DNA from: Letharia columbiana | Lineage: Eukaryota > Ascomycota > Lecanoromycetes > Lecanorales > Parmeliaceae | NCBI RefSeq assembly: GCF_014066305.1 | Contig: NW_023501060.1 | Location: 620,001-684,000 of the forward strand | Length of the DNA: 64,000 nt | Reading direction: 5' to 3' | Shown: positions 1 through 10,564 of the stretch, one piece after another | Position numbering within the stretch: the first letter of the stretch is position 1 | How the letters are laid out: every line of letters begins with the position of its first letter | Translations under genes and position numbers: made by a program | The notes under the pieces: model-generated | Databases searched by the model: none | What the model was told of the DNA's origin: nothing | The model's input: only the letters and a program-made list of their open reading frames with translations

Positions 1-3000
1 CCGTAGGATCTTGGTAGCGAAGATATTCCACCCAGTTCAAGGTCTGAGTAGAAGAGTGCTGCCAGCGCATATCGATTAGATCTTGCCAATTGATTTCATT
101 GAGGCCATCTCTTTCAATGATAGTCAGCTGCTGTGCAAGTATCGCCGCATCATAGGCTAGGATGAAAGGTATATGTCGCCTTGGAGGGAATTGATGAACG
201 GTATTCGCAAAAGGCTGCAAGACGGATCCGTCGACCTCTCCCGGTGAACGACTCTTTCCTGGCTCTGTAATCCTGCTGACAGGTGAGGGTTCTGGCGTAG
301 GAGGCTTTCTCTGCTCTTGAATGCGGTTGGTCTCTGAGGTGATAGCCATCGCATTCTCCGTGGTCATTGGAGGCGAAGGCAGGTAGCCCTGCGCATATCC
401 GACATTAGGTGGCAGCATACCACCATGCATAAAGCGCGCCGAGGATCCATAAGCCTCCTCTAATGCTTCATTGGGCGCCTCAAATTCATCAGAAAGCTCC
501 GATGACAGATCGCTCAAAGACTCATCATCGTCAAGTAGGAAAGAATCAGTTGTACAACTTGGCATCGATGATCGATACCTGCCTCTTCTGAAGGCTTCAT
601 AGCTCCCTACGTCATCGTTGTCAGCCGCAAGAGATAACTCCTCAGCTTGATCGTTTCTGGGGAATCCGCCATTGGGCTGACTTGGGCTGAACAGAGGTCG
701 AGGAACAGTGACATTGGACTGGTCAGAACCTGTCTGCGCAGTCTGTCTTGCCTTCTTGTTGAGGCCCCTTTCAAGAAGGGGGATGGAGTTGTAAGATTCT
801 TCGGATTCTGCATAGAGGCTTCGAGCCATAGTATCCCTGTGATCATTTCTTGTACCTGCTGTGCGAGGTTGGCCACTAGGTCCTGCGCTCGTAGCTGTTC
901 CGGGCGGAGTGAGCATCGCGTCTACCCAGGGCAGTTCATGCTCTTTATTTTGGGGCTTGGGGCTTCGAGACTGTTGAGCGTATTGCTCCTTTGCTCCCAT
1001 GTTTACCATAGTGGCTGTACCGGTATTGGAGGGTTTTCCAGAAGACCCCACAGGGCTTTTTCTAAACTTCCCTTCCAGTTTTGCAAGAGTAGCCTCAAGG
1101 TCGCCTCCCTCATCGTCAGGTATACGAGCAAACTCGGCAACTGCAGCTTCGAATGATGGCCGTAGATCTGGCTGAGAAGGTCGACTACTCATGAGCGATA
1201 TAGCTTTTTCTGCAACGACTGGGGCACTTTGCGCTGGGGCAGGCAATGACTGTTGCGGATTTTTTGCTGTTCTCTTCAAATATGCCCCAGAGCTATGCAT
1301 CGAGTCTGTGAAAGTAGTGATTGAACCTGTCGATTTAGGCCTAGGTATTGGCTCCATCTCATGCACGTTATGATTAGCGCGAAGATCCCCACCAGGTCGC
1401 CTTCGAAGCATTCTTCCTGCGGGCTGATCGAAGTGTTCCTTTGAGGATGTCGGAGGCGAGTCTGAAGCGGTGGTAGCTTCCACGCTGCGATCTGGCCCAC
1501 TTGTTCTCATGCCGCTTTGATATGACGCATACTTTCTCAGCGATTTGGGTCCAGAACGGCTGGACCTATATGATACGTAGGATTTGCCCGTGGCCATCGA
1601 CGGTCTGGGTTGGTCTGAAGGCCCAACGCGGCTGATACATTCCGAGATACGCGAGCTCCGATGTTCTGTTGGAGAGCTTGGTAACGCAGGAATAGTGAAA
1701 GGAGGGAGCAAGACAGAAGATGCGGTATGATCGTCATTCTGAATTTCACGTTCGGGAGGCTGCGTAGTGACAAGAGGCTCAAAAGCGGCAGGCAAAGGTG
1801 GCGTATTGAGATCGGTCATCGAGAAAGGTGGACGCGAGAACTCGCGTGAGGGTTCGCCGCTTGGCATGTTCCGGAACTCTTCAGGCAGACTCGGTACTGG
1901 GGGTTCCATGGCCGTATCATCCACGATGACGATAGACTGGCTACCATTAGTCATCTCACTGTGACCCCTTTGGAGAGCTTCTCTCTCAGGTGTGCCTGAT
2001 AGCTGACGAGGGTCGGGTGACGGCTGCTCGCGCTCGTTGCCAGAAGCAACACCAATGCTGCTGAGAGGTCGCGTCATCTGCCTCGGTTCCTGCGTCATTG
2101 CACGCTCAAACATATCTGTGATGTCAGCGCATAGCAGATCTATGCGTGAATTATTCTTGAGTGCCTCAAGTTGATGGTGTTGATCACCGAAACCCTCAAT
2201 CTTGTACGCAATATGCATAGGTAACGTCGAATCTTTCATCTCGACCATGAATGGTGCGGTTGATAATAGAGTTGGGGTCGGTGTGCTCGAGTTCTGTTTG
2301 CTGCCTATAGCTCGACGAATAGTCCCCAGCAGGTTTTTGACTCCTGGACTCATTGGTCGTACTGTCACCTTGCTACCATCGAGCCCATCAACGTAGTTAG
2401 CATGCTTTGGCAGGCTAGAGGTTGATTTTTGGTGCGCTAGGTTGTCGATGAAAGGTGAAGCGGGCGGAAGGACGTTACCGCGGATGAGGCTACCAGAGAA
2501 TGGAAATGCCATTACAGCTTGTTCAGTCGAGTGCTCCGGCTGCAAGGGTAAGGATGTACGTTTGTCCCTGAGAGCGTCTGAGAAACTTCCGCTTCGCTCA
2601 TGGCCTTGCTTCAAATGAGGAGGTTTTTCGTTCGCTTGTGCTGACGGAGCTGCGGGGCCAACTCGACGAATTGCTGGTGGAACGGTGGTAGGTATGGGAT
2701 GCGGACCGACGTTACGCTGCGATTGAGTCGCAAACGCCTTCATTGTCTTTCCTGGTATAGAACAAGACATTGCTTGTATGCTTTGCTCACTCAACGGAGT
2801 AGACATTGGAAGACTGCGTGAGGTTGTCACAGATACCCCACGGTCCGACTTCGCTTTCCCCTGATCTTCAGCTTCAATAACACTGTCGACCCAGTTGTGG
2901 AGTGCGGCCACAGATTTCGCTTGGTCCACTTGCTGGGATGAAGACTCTGCGATCCTTGCCCAGAGCTCGCTCGGATGAGTGAGTCGACTGTCGCGGCTGC

Positions 3001-4646
3001 CCACGATACCGCCGGGACTGATATCAATGTCATTGCGACCGTCGACGTCTCCAAGCGGGTTGTCCCAATATAGGGCGCAGCGGCCGTTCCAACATTTCTT
3101 CAGGTCGATGATGAGCTTCAAGTCACTCGGCTCATTAGATGACCGCAGTCGAACCTGATGCGTCAGCGTGTTGAGGTGCTGGCAGAACTTAACACGAAGG
3201 TCGCGGTCGACAACGAAATCGTAGGGAAAGTAGTTGAGGACCCAGTGACGAATGGCAGCAAAGGCTCGTACACGAATGACTCGACCATCGTCATCGAATC
3301 GATTGACTGCCCACTCGAATCTCGTCAGTAGGTAGTCCAGCAGGTCGTGGGTTGACAGGTAAGCCCGAACGGTAAGAAAGAAGTCTGAAAGTAGCTCGTA
3401 GTCCAGAAAGTTCTTTGATGTAATCTGGGCTATAAGCCGAGCTGGGGACGCGGCCGATATTTCCCGAGTGCTCATAGCGTAACGAACAATGGCCGGATCG
3501 TCCGGGTTGGCAGCGATCGAGTCGTATATGGCTGGTATGATGGGTTCTCTCGCTCGATGGTATACTGGCGAGGCAGTTGTTATCGGAATCCGGGCCGCTG
3601 CAGGTGTCATTTGACCGTTATGCTGTTGCGGAGCATTCTGAGAATGTCTGCGAGATAGCGACGAGTGAGTCTCAACGCCAGGTGGCACCGGGAAAAAGGT
3701 ATCGTATTCTGGTCCCGAAATAATAGATGACTCATGGCCATCAACAGTTGAAGCTCTGGAGTAGACTTGACTGTGTAGAAAGGCCGTCCCCCGAGTACTG
3801 AATCTGGGCGTCCCAAGCCTGTAATGGGGTATCGGCACTTCCAGTGAAGGCATTATTTTTTCTCCAGGATATCTAGGTGCTGGGTCTGTTTGGTTGATCA
3901 CAATGTTGACCTGGACGTTTTCTAAGTTATTGCCAGCACCAATCGTTGACACCGAGCCGCTGCGAGAAAGTTTGACAGATCGGACGGACATGGAATTGGA
4001 GCGCTGCGTTCCACGATCAATGGAATTTGTGCGGCGGGGGCGTGTTGGTGTTCGAGACGCTTGTGTATCTGACCAGTGTTTCTTCCCTGTTGAACTCTCG
4101 ACATCTGTATCATGTTCGTAACCCTTCGGAGGCCTTGCAACTGGATAAGCAGAGGATGGCATGGGAGACTCAAGGTGAGTCCGTGTGATGGGTCTGGCAA
4201 GGAATCATGTTCAGTACATTAACACTAACAGTTCATCAAGGAGAGAGGAGAGCTTTAAAACAGTACAAATCTTACCTCAAGTAAATCTTGCCATTGTTTC
4301 CAACGTTTGCCACGGTGAATTGCCTTCCTTCTCTTGTGGCTGGATTGGAGTCCACTACACCGCCTTTGCCATCTCTTTTCAATGAGCGTTGCCGTAAAAC
4401 GTCTGTGCTGTTCTTCGTCCGTTTCAGGGAGTTTTGTCGGCCTCGGGTCCGCGTATCATCTGACGATTTCCTTTCGGAGTCCATGCCTTGTTCGAGGTTG
4501 TGGCGTGCTGTCGAGGCATTCTCCTGACCACGTCCAACCAGTATAGAGGGTATTTCAGGCCGCTCTTCGGTCCATCCTCGTCTGGGTGGGCTTGCCGGAC
4601 GGCCTGCTCCGACGGATGGGGGTTGAAGCATTGCTGCGGGCGCCAT
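1..4646 (-). CDS. LTE1: LTE1-type Ras guanine nucleotide exchange factor, 5' part (C-terminus outside the window)
   Basis: Exons 4646..4276 and 4193..<1, with an 82-nt GT/AG intron (4275..4194). The ATG at 4646 is the first Met in frame and leads into the conserved N-terminal block VANVGNNGKIYLR, which the intron follows directly. Exon 2 stays open to the window edge. About residues 350-480 (roughly 3.1-3.5 kb) form the RasGEF N-terminal domain, containing NFLDYELLSDFFLTVRAYL. A serine/proline-rich linker of nearly 1,000 residues follows. The catalytic RasGEF domain then begins near 170 with FILAYDAAILAQQ and INWQDLIDMRW. Family knowledge: yeast Lte1 promotes mitotic exit at the bud cortex, upstream of the Tem1 pathway. 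Most of the catalytic domain lies to the left, so activity cannot be judged. Identification is strong; role in this fungus is inferred. Confidence 0.9.
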
Positions 4647-7043
4647 GGCGGCTGTGAGTGTACTGTCGTGCGATTCACAAGCATCCAGAGCTTGACCTTA
4701 GGAGTATTTATGCCAGAGCTAGCCTCGCTTGAGCGGTTTTGGTCGCTCAAATGTCGAGTGGGGTGGTGACCATGGAGTTGCGGTCAAGTCAGCAGCGATT
4801 AACTGCTGCAAGCGCCGATAGGCTGTGTCGCAGAGGAGAGGCTTGAAGCAGTCATCGCGATACCGGAACCATCGACGATGCAGCCAAATTGAGTATGCAA
4901 GGAGTGGCGAGTGTAGACAGTACGGGAAAGGTAGAGTTGAATAGGAGATGCAAATTTCTTTGAAGGTGAGATCGAGGTTGTCCGACGAAGGGCAAGGCCT
5001 ATTTCCAAGCAAATTGGTTTTTGGAAGGAGGGGACCTCCCCTTAGCAGGAGGCAGGGCACCAGCACCAGCCAGTACTCGACCAAAGCCACCGAATTCCGA
5101 GGTTTTACCGTAAAAAGTCACCCTTATTGGCAACAATTCGGCAAATAGATCTTTGCCAAGGCCCATTCAAAAGTACGGTACTCTACGGTACTCTACGGTA
5201 CTCGTAATCTCTAGAATTTAAGAGTAGGTATGCTCCTCCAACGTGCGCTGACAGGGAATTAAATACTACTTTTATGTATACCTACTCTAGAGGCTACATG
5301 GTAAAGTAAGGCATGAGGGTGCTCGGTAGAAGAAGCTTGACAAACACCAAAGAGACCGGTCGTTTGAAAGCCGAAAACTCCTCCCTCGTCTCTTTTGTAT
5401 CTTTCAACATTTTCTTGAACTGCCGGTTGCAGAAGGAGAAGCGAGACCAAGGCCCGAAGATATATGTACCGTACTGTTAATTCCTGCGGGGATGCTGTAC
5501 GATGTCGCCACCATTATTAATATTGTTATTGTTATTATGATTAGGTATCGTTACGGCGCTGGCACTTACCGCTTGGAGATGGGTCCCTGTGGTCCGAGGT
5601 GGCCGCTTCTTTATCGTGACTTCGTGACAGTGACAGCCCATGAGTGACGAATCACGGATCGTGGCAAAGCACGCTACCAGGTTAGGCGCGGGTGGAAAAG
5701 TGAAGGTTGTGCCGACGCGCGAAAGTAAAAGTATCTTACTTTACTCTAGGTACTTCATTTTCTTGCTACCGATAGACTGGACTTCTTATTTGAATCAAGA
5801 TGCAGCCCAGTCTCTCCGTGCTGATAATGCAGGTTATTGCTCTCTGTTCGACAATGATTCACTCCACGAAGCGACTGGGTCCGTTGCACCATACAACACA
5901 GCTCATAGTTGTCCCAGTTTCATCACCAGAAGTGGGCTGTCAGATGTAAAAGAGGAGAAATTCCTCCATCTTCCGAAAAACCCTAGTCAACTCCTTGCTT
6001 CTGCAATCACCGATGATGCTTCCCTCCACACTCTACCCAGGGAGGGCTACACGAGCAGATCCCCCTACTGTAGATGAATAGATTCTAGAGTACTGGCCTC
6101 CTGCAAACATTTGGAAGCCACACCTTCCTGGAGAACGTCCGCTTTGAAAAGTTGAGCATACGTCGAATAGTTAGTCTCGTCCCTGGTGTATATGAAGGAG
6201 GTATAGACTCCGACAAAGAACTGTCTAAAGTCTTCAATGTGCCTTTGCCTCGGTCCAGACCTATGAGGAAGGCTTGCACGTGGGCAGTGGGCCGCAAAGG
6301 ACCCGAAGATCTTGGAGACGCAGCTATGACCTATGAGCAGAGATCGGAATCCATGTTCTGAGGCTCAAGCTATACCACATGGTACGCCAGCAAATGTCCA
6401 ACAAGGGAGCGATGCCACTTGCAATCACTCGCACAATGTGCCCAAGACCGACCGGCAAGGCTTGAGGGTAGGGCCATGACACATACACTCAACGGCTGGA
6501 TCTGGCGAAGCAGATCAATAGAAGCCCGGCAATAGAGCCAAGGGGTAGGAGCTACGAGATGTGTATGTTCGGGTGCCCACTTGCCGCAGAGTCTTTGAAC
6601 ACATGAGGGCGCTGCGGTAAAGATGCAATAAAAATCGATGGGAAGCGCCGAGATAGCTGCGCCTTAGCCGTCGATGAGAACCGAAAGATCCTCTGTGAAA
6701 GCTGTGAATGTGATGCATATGGATCCGTGACACCATCTCTGCGCATTGCATGACTTCTCTTCAACTGTGAGCAAGTCGCACGTAGACGGAAGGCCACTAC
6801 TCTCTATGACTGACGCTCTATGGGGACTTATCCTGGGATTTTGTCGTAGGTTAGAGTTCGATCTCGCATTCCCGGTCTTGTGTCATCCTCAATACGAAAT
6901 GATGATGTATTTGCTTGATTCTCTTTCCAGCCCATATTCTACACTGTGCTAATTGCAATAAATACTGGGACTGAAATTTTTAAGGAGGCCGGTAAGCATG
7001 CGAAAATTTGTACATCACCTCTAGCGAACGCTCTGAGGACTTC
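4647..7043. other. Intergenic region between LTE1 start and M13-gene end
   Basis: This 2.4-kb stretch lies upstream of LTE1 and downstream of the M13 gene. The longest ATG-initiated frame is 5640..6077 on the plus strand (145 codons). It has no recognisable domain, no convincing introns and ordinary non-coding composition, so I do not call it a gene. The stretch holds a short tandem repeat (5174-5203) and a small ATT-type trinucleotide run near 5515-5540. The LTE1 promoter should lie in its left part. Confidence 0.6.
5174..5203. repeat. Three tandem copies of a 10-bp unit
   Basis: The unit tacggtactc is repeated three times without a mismatch, in the LTE1 upstream region about 530 bp from its start codon. 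No function is apparent. It may simply be replication slippage. Confidence 0.85.
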
Positions 7044-10020
7044 TCACCATAACTCGCAAGTGGGCTCTTTGACTGGACACTGCAAGTTCTCCAGTCAGTA
7101 AATTTCTTTCCAAAATGAAGAATATGGTACATGTTAGAAACTAGAGGGCTGGAAGAGATGCATACCTCAAAGCTCTTCCTGAAATCTGGCGAATTCGCCA
7201 TCGTACCAAGAATGCGAGCCCTAGTCGGCACATGTGGAACTCGATTGACAAGATTCGCAGCTGCTTCTGGTCTCACCTTCCCACACCACCAAGTCGCGTA
7301 GGAGATAAAGAACATCTGCTCCTTGGTGAAATTCTGAAGACCTGGTAGAAGCTGTCCAGGCTCAGTGCCTTCGGCGTCCTTCCAAGCCGCGAATGCAGCC
7401 TTGACCCCTCCTGCATCTGCAATATGTTCGCTCACGTGCAATGGCTCGCCGTTAGGATTAGGTACTGTAAGCTCGTGGTATTGATCGATAAAGCATTGCG
7501 CTTTGTGTTCAAAGGCTTCGACGGTGCTATTGTCCCACCAGTCTGTGAACTTGCCGGTCTCGTCGTAGTGACGTCCCATGGAATCGAAAGCTAGCTGAAT
7601 CAGCTAAGGCGCATCCACGTACTCTGGAATTGGCTTACCGTGTGACAGCTTCTGCCCGCTCAAAGATCCGAATGCGCCGTAGCTCAGGTACTGAGGTATG
7701 CTTGGATCATAGAAGACGGGAGCTTGCATGATACCGGCGGGGAAGACAACCTCATTGCCAGCTGGGTTGTAATACGCCTGATGAGTGTCAGCGATCAGAA
7801 ACCACGGCGGTGCCACACGTGCACGCAGGTTAAGACCACGAACATTGACTGTGTCTGCAGTCATTCCCCATTCATCACGATTCCTAGGTTTACCTAGAGC
7901 AGACCATTCGCGCTCTATGGTGAATTTGGCAATGGAAAGTGCATTTCCGAAGAAGGCCGTGCTAGTAATATTGACATCCGCATAGTATTCTTCAAGGGCA
8001 GCAGAGTCGCGGATATCTGGGCTTTTAGTGGGGTAGCCTATCTTTTGTTTGATGTTGTGAACTGGGTCGCAAGTTGTAAGTTATGTTCTAGCTTTTTGAC
8101 TAAATAGAGGACACATACCTTTCTCTATACCGAGATCCCTTACGTCTTTGCTCATCCAATCCGCTCCCCTCAATGTCTTGATGAACTGCACCTTGATGTC
8201 CGAGACGATCTGATCACCGAAATGCTTGGCTTCGTCTGAGAAAGCTTTCTCCACAAAAAATTTGCTGAGGATCCAACCTATAGTAACAAGATCAGCAGCT
8301 TCAGCCAGCTCAAAGACTGCTTTCAACACGTACCGAGCCCATTGTCCGCGACCTTGATGCAAGTCCTCCATCGCTCCTCCGGCGCATCAAAATCCCTGCC
8401 TAGTAACTCATTGTTGAACCTTTTCAACGGCTTTAACGCGTCGTCTTCAACACTGTATGCGTAAGCTTGCACTGTCTTCCAAACAAAGTACGCCTGCAGA
8501 GCCTCTGCACTTGTTCCTCGCAGGATCTCAGGAAGTGCCTTGAGGTAGGATGGAGATCCGACAATCAATTTCGCCGGCTTGAAGTCCGCAGGGGCCAGGG
8601 TGGAGACGAGATATTGTACAGACAGCTGCGGTAAGAGGCCTTTGATCTGATCTAGGTTCATTGGGTTGTAGTATTTAGTGACGTCTCCAGCATCCTCTTC
8701 ATCTGGTGTCGCTTGAGCCAATCTGGACTCGAACAAGACAATGCTTTCGACCAATTCAGCACTTTTCGTAGAAACTTGAGTCCATAATCTTGTGAGAGGT
8801 CTCGAATCGGATTTGGCCTCCGCGAGCAAAGCTTCCAGGACTTGGCCAATGGTCTTGGCGTAGCGGGCGACTAACTCCGGTCTCTTGTAATACTCTTTCG
8901 TAGGAAGTCCTGGCCTGCGTGGTGCAGCTATGAAAGGAACGACGACATCCGGATCTTTGTCGTCGGCCTAGAAACATCAGCTTTGAGAAAAGAGCAGGAA
9001 TCGAACGGGAACGGACAGTGACATAGAACGAGATTAGCGGATCCATGCCGATACTCGTCAAGTAGGTCAAGGTCTTCGAAAGTTGGTTCTCGCCTTTCAA
9101 GATGAAGTCTTTCTGGTCCATGTTCTTGAGCAACGGGAACAAATCTGGCCTTGCGGCCGGAAATAATTCCTCAACCTTCCGCAAAATGTCAAGAAGCGGA
9201 GCGGAGCCAATGTCTTTAATTACTTCTTCATTCATGCAAGCATTATATGCCGTCTGTAACTTTTTGAAGATTTCCCTTTTGGCGGAAGAGTCTATCTCCA
9301 TCTTGTAATCGTCCACTGAATACGGGGATTCTAACAGGTGACGAAGAATCTGTTGTGAATCTTCCGCCATGATTGTGCCTGTAAATGCGCCTTCTTGATC
9401 TGCCCGTAGATCGTGTTTCTCCTGCCAACCCTCGCATACGAATTGGTCAAAGTCATGACTTGATGATTTCGGAGTCAGCATTACTCTTTCGGGAGGAATT
9501 CTACGTCGCGAGACATGTCTTAGGAGCGGAGAACACTTAAACATGCCTGACGATTCATGAGACAGCATGAACGGGGAAGAATTGACTCGGAAATTTTAAC
9601 GTACCACGGATCAATTGCGTGGTATCTTGGTGACACGTTTTCCAGTATCCTTGAAGCCGCAATGACACATGCCGGAGTGAGGCAAACGGTGTCAGGGACT
9701 TCCGGGTCAGAGTCGCCACTGTCCTGATTGTACGCGACTAGGAATCCGACTTCAGTCAAATCTGGTGCTGGGGACAAGTCAAACATACCTGCAAAGTAGA
9801 CCAGTAGCGCAATAAGGCCACCTAGTAATAGCAATATGATTGCGGTTGCCATGAGATTGTTCAACAGCCAATTCCAGGACTTTCTGAGCCAAATGCGAGG
9901 TTTCTCCCGCTTTGGTACTTTGCCGTTGGCCTGTGGCGCATCCTCGACGCTGTCTGCTTCATCGTCGCGAGCATCATCAGCGAGCAGCGGCGCCTGTTCG
10001 CTATCCCTTGCGGATGTCAT
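7044..10020 (-). CDS. M13 family membrane metallopeptidase homologue with degenerate zinc site (probable pseudopeptidase)
   Basis: Eight exons: 10020..9605, 9458..9017, 8967..8334, 8277..8119, 8061..7844, 7777..7639, 7590..7166, 7079..7044. All introns are GT/AG and the sum is 822 aa, close to the family's usual 700-800. An acidic N-tail precedes one transmembrane segment (about residues 47-72), so it is a type II membrane protein. Next come peptidase_M13_N (IDPC..DFDQFVCEGW) and the C-terminal domain, with TVN|AYYN across an intron, CGK, and the terminal ECPVKEPTCELW. The family motif HExxH reads QKLSH (residues 665-669), so one zinc-binding His and the catalytic Glu are gone. The third-ligand motif keeps E724 and D728 (EHIAD), but the usual NGxLTLG loop before it is about six residues shorter. 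A role as an active peptidase is unlikely; a binding or regulatory role is inference. Confidence 0.9.
9459..9604 (-). mobile_element. Introner-like element forming intron 1 of the M13 gene
   Basis: This 146-nt intron matches the whole intron of an unrelated gene at 28281-28427. They share the donor gtacgt, the acceptor end, a 32-nt 3' end without mismatch (9490..9459 here) and most positions between. Copies this alike within introns of non-homologous genes are the hallmark of introner-like elements, reported in Dothideomycetes as multiplying spliceosomal introns. Here it sits inside the conserved codon for the first Cys of the IDPC motif, so correct splicing is needed to keep that residue. 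Confidence 0.8.
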
Positions 10021-10564
10021 AATGATCAAAGAGGATGGTTAAATCCCGCTGATTATCTACAGTGAATGGCAACAAAAGCTGTAGACTGGAATGGGACGGG
10101 ATGGGATGGAAAGCATATGCACACGACCAACAAAAACGGACTTTGATTGGGATGGATCTATCAAAGAACAATATACGCACAGTCCACAGAATTAAGAAAC
10201 GATAAAACAAAACAAGAACCAACCGCAATGGTAAACCCAGCTATTCGGAATACCCAGAGAAAGGAATATAGACAAATGACGATGGGAAAGGATGGAAAAC
10301 AAGATCTCGAATATCAGAACTCTTAAGGCTGAAAGCATGATTGTATACCGCACTAGCCCCTTTTGTAACCACTTGGCGGGGGTGCCGCAAAGATCTCGAA
10401 AGGTGCAGACAGCTCGAGAGATTCCTTGATCCGATACTGAGTTCCATCGAGCGACGACATCCTGATTGGAATCACCAAGAATTCTCCCGGACATCAGCCT
10501 CCTGAGAAGGCATGCTGGAAAAGCCATGACCTACAACTTAGGCGGCTTCTGATGAGGGGCCACA
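10021..10564. promoter_or_regulatory. Divergent promoter region, M13 gene / ankyrin-DIL gene
   Basis: This 544-bp interval separates the start codons of two divergently transcribed genes. It must contain both core promoters and 5' leaders. I found no compelling TATA box or named factor site by eye. Confidence 0.55.

Noticed and set aside
647..1156. 169-codon plus-strand frame opposite LTE1
   Set aside because: The minus frame carries the LTE1 linker and is continuous with RasGEF domains at both ends; the plus frame is a shadow.
5640..6077. 145-codon ATG frame in the LTE1 upstream region
   Set aside because: There is no domain, no biased composition and no splice partners. A frame of this length is expected by chance in 2.4 kb on two strands.
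7420..7450. A 19-nt intron at the EHIAD motif of the M13 gene
   Set aside because: It is too short for any known fungal spliceosomal intron, and removing it would break the frame.
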